A stretch of 62,189 bases of DNA, taken from NCBI GenBank assembly GCA_944389275.1, contig CALXLT010000024.1, positions 1 through 62,189 of the forward strand. Reading direction: 5' to 3'. The stretch is from an uncultured Spirochaetaceae bacterium. Its GTDB lineage: Bacteria; Spirochaetota; Spirochaetia; Sphaerochaetales; Sphaerochaetaceae. The position numbers were made by a program, and so were the translations under genes. Positions 61,385 through 62,189 of this stretch are shown piece after piece. Numbering within the stretch: the first letter of the stretch is position 1; every line of letters begins with the position of its first letter. The notes under the pieces are model-generated. The model was not told the origin of the DNA. It made no database searches and worked only from the letters and a program-made list of their open reading frames with translations.

Positions 61385-62189
61385 ATGATAAACAAGAGTA
61401 ATATTTTAATTTTCATCAGTGATCAGCATTCTCCAGGGATTTCTGAATTTGATGGAGGAATAGCAAGAACTCCAAATCTGAATGATATAGCAAAAAACGG
61501 TACTGTTTTTGATTCTGCTTATACACCTTGTCCGTTATGCGTTCCTGCTCGCATGGCCTTCATGTCTGGACGATTACCATCTAAGACAGGGATTCTTAAT
61601 AATTATTCAATACTGCCAGATACCATCCCGACAATTGCCCATGCTTTTGCTGCTGCGGGATATGAAACAGTTCTTATAGGAAGAATGCATTTTGTCGGAG
61701 AAAATCAATCTCATGGATTCCAGCATAGATTGGTTGGAGACATAACAAGTCCCGAATGGAAGCCAACTAAAGCATTGAATGAGAAAACCAGAGGCCCTTT
61801 CATGAAATGTTTTGATGAGACTGGCTGTACCAATGTGATTGGAGGTGGCTTATCTCCAGTACAGGAATACGATGAAGCCGTCATAACAGCTGCAGTTGAA
61901 TGGTTATCGTATCCGCATGAGAAGCCACAATTTATTGTTGTTGGTACATATAGCCCGCATTTCCCTTACGTGGCACCTTTGGATAAGTACAGATATTATC
62001 TAGATAAAGTGGATATTCCCTGGGGATTTAGGGAACCTCCGGAATATCTAGATCCAGCGTTACGCATAAGATTAGAACGTTCTTGCAGGGATGAGGATGT
62101 TGTTATACGTGCTCGAGCTGCATATTGTGGAATGATTGAGAGGCTCGATGAGCATGTCGGAACGATACGAAATGCTTTTGCTGTTTATA
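61385..62189 (+). CDS. sulfatase (CxPxR type), 3' part missing
   Basis: The first 268 residues of an alkaline-phosphatase-superfamily sulfatase; the frame is open at the window edge. The formylglycine motif is CVPAR with Cys52, and metal ligands would come from ISDQH (Asp13, Gln14). GRMHFVGENQSHGF and the later YSPHFPY resemble choline-sulfatase-like enzymes. No signal peptide is visible, so it should act in the cytoplasm on a substrate brought in by the TTT transporter. A maturase forming formylglycine (anSME type, since the cysteine form is used) is needed and not present here. Phosphonate monoester hydrolases share the motif and are an alternative. Confidence 0.88.
   Translation, partial: MINKSNILIFISDQHSPGISEFDGGIARTPNLNDIAKNGTVFDSAYTPCPLCVPARMAFMSGRLPSKTGILNNYSILPDTIPTIAHAFAAAGYETVLIGRMHFVGENQSHGFQHRLVGDITSPEWKPTKALNEKTRGPFMKCFDETGCTNVIGGGLSPVQEYDEAVITAAVEWLSYPHEKPQFIVVGTYSPHFPYVAPLDKYRYYLDKVDIPWGFREPPEYLDPALRIRLERSCRDEDVVIRARAAYCGMIERLDEHVGTIRNAFAVY

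Larger units (their letters stand above)
54807..62189. other. AT-rich genomic island (right end outside the window)
   Basis: From about 54,810 to the right edge third positions are mostly A or T (codons such as aat, aaa, att), against G/C-ending codons in everything before. The change falls directly after znuB and coincides with a functional unit: IclR regulator, sugar-acid enzymes, TTT transporter and sulfatase. No integrase, tRNA or repeat was seen at the left boundary. The binding protein keeps the FAGGSKE signal form of the GC-rich part, so the donor may be a low-GC spirochaete. Confidence 0.75.

Overview
The window is a dense 62 kb piece of what looks like a spirochaete genome, most likely a gut-associated Sphaerochaeta/Treponema relative. 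Three solute-binding proteins share a Cys-less signal peptide ending in (F/Y)AGGS, a form I associate with spirochaetes. Glutamine synthetase is the GlnN (type III) kind, a clostridial/spirochaetal rubredoxin is present, and two YesM/YesN-type two-component systems control sugar ABC transporters. This placement is inference; there is no rRNA or marker gene here. No tRNA, rRNA, CRISPR array or insertion sequence was seen.

Layout. 1-919: partial AAA-ATPase-like protein. 1201-4198: glnN, with a terminator-like hairpin in its leader, then an aldose epimerase. 4252-10686 (minus): operon of NifU-like protein, GH38 alpha-mannosidase, GH51 arabinofuranosidase and phosphohexomutase. 10794-13745: LacZ-type GH2 beta-galactosidase. 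13734-22907 and 22944-35166: two diverged copies of one locus (histidine kinase, AraC-type response regulator, binding protein, two permeases, large uncharacterised protein). The second copy also carries a GH28 enzyme, and its large protein is fused to a PHP/DUF3604-like domain. 35226-45759: rubredoxin with a Fur-type operator, SSS symporter, GH13 glucosidase, M18 aminopeptidase, small membrane proteins, a frameshifted RNA ligase, and TetR/radical SAM/metK. 45870-54806: threonine ammonia-lyase, HAD phosphatase, TetR, a zinc-ribbon/DUF5685/J-domain triplet, GDPD, a frameshifted cysteine synthase, and zur-znuABC. 54807-62189: a distinctly AT-rich island with IclR regulator, IlvD/Edd dehydratase, DapA-family lyase, tripartite tricarboxylate (TTT) transporter and a sulfatase that runs off the end.

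How the genes fit together. All complete glycosidases lack signal peptides, so oligosaccharides are probably imported by the ABC and SSS systems and cut in the cytoplasm. GH28, GH2, GH51 and GH38 point to pectin side chains, galactans and mannosides. The island reads as a self-contained, transferred pathway for a sugar acid, possibly a sulfated one.

A recurring signal is worth noting: at about ten transcription-unit starts a TANNNT -10-like box lies 6-8 nt before the start codon, usually without a Shine-Dalgarno sequence. This suggests leaderless mRNAs are common in this organism.
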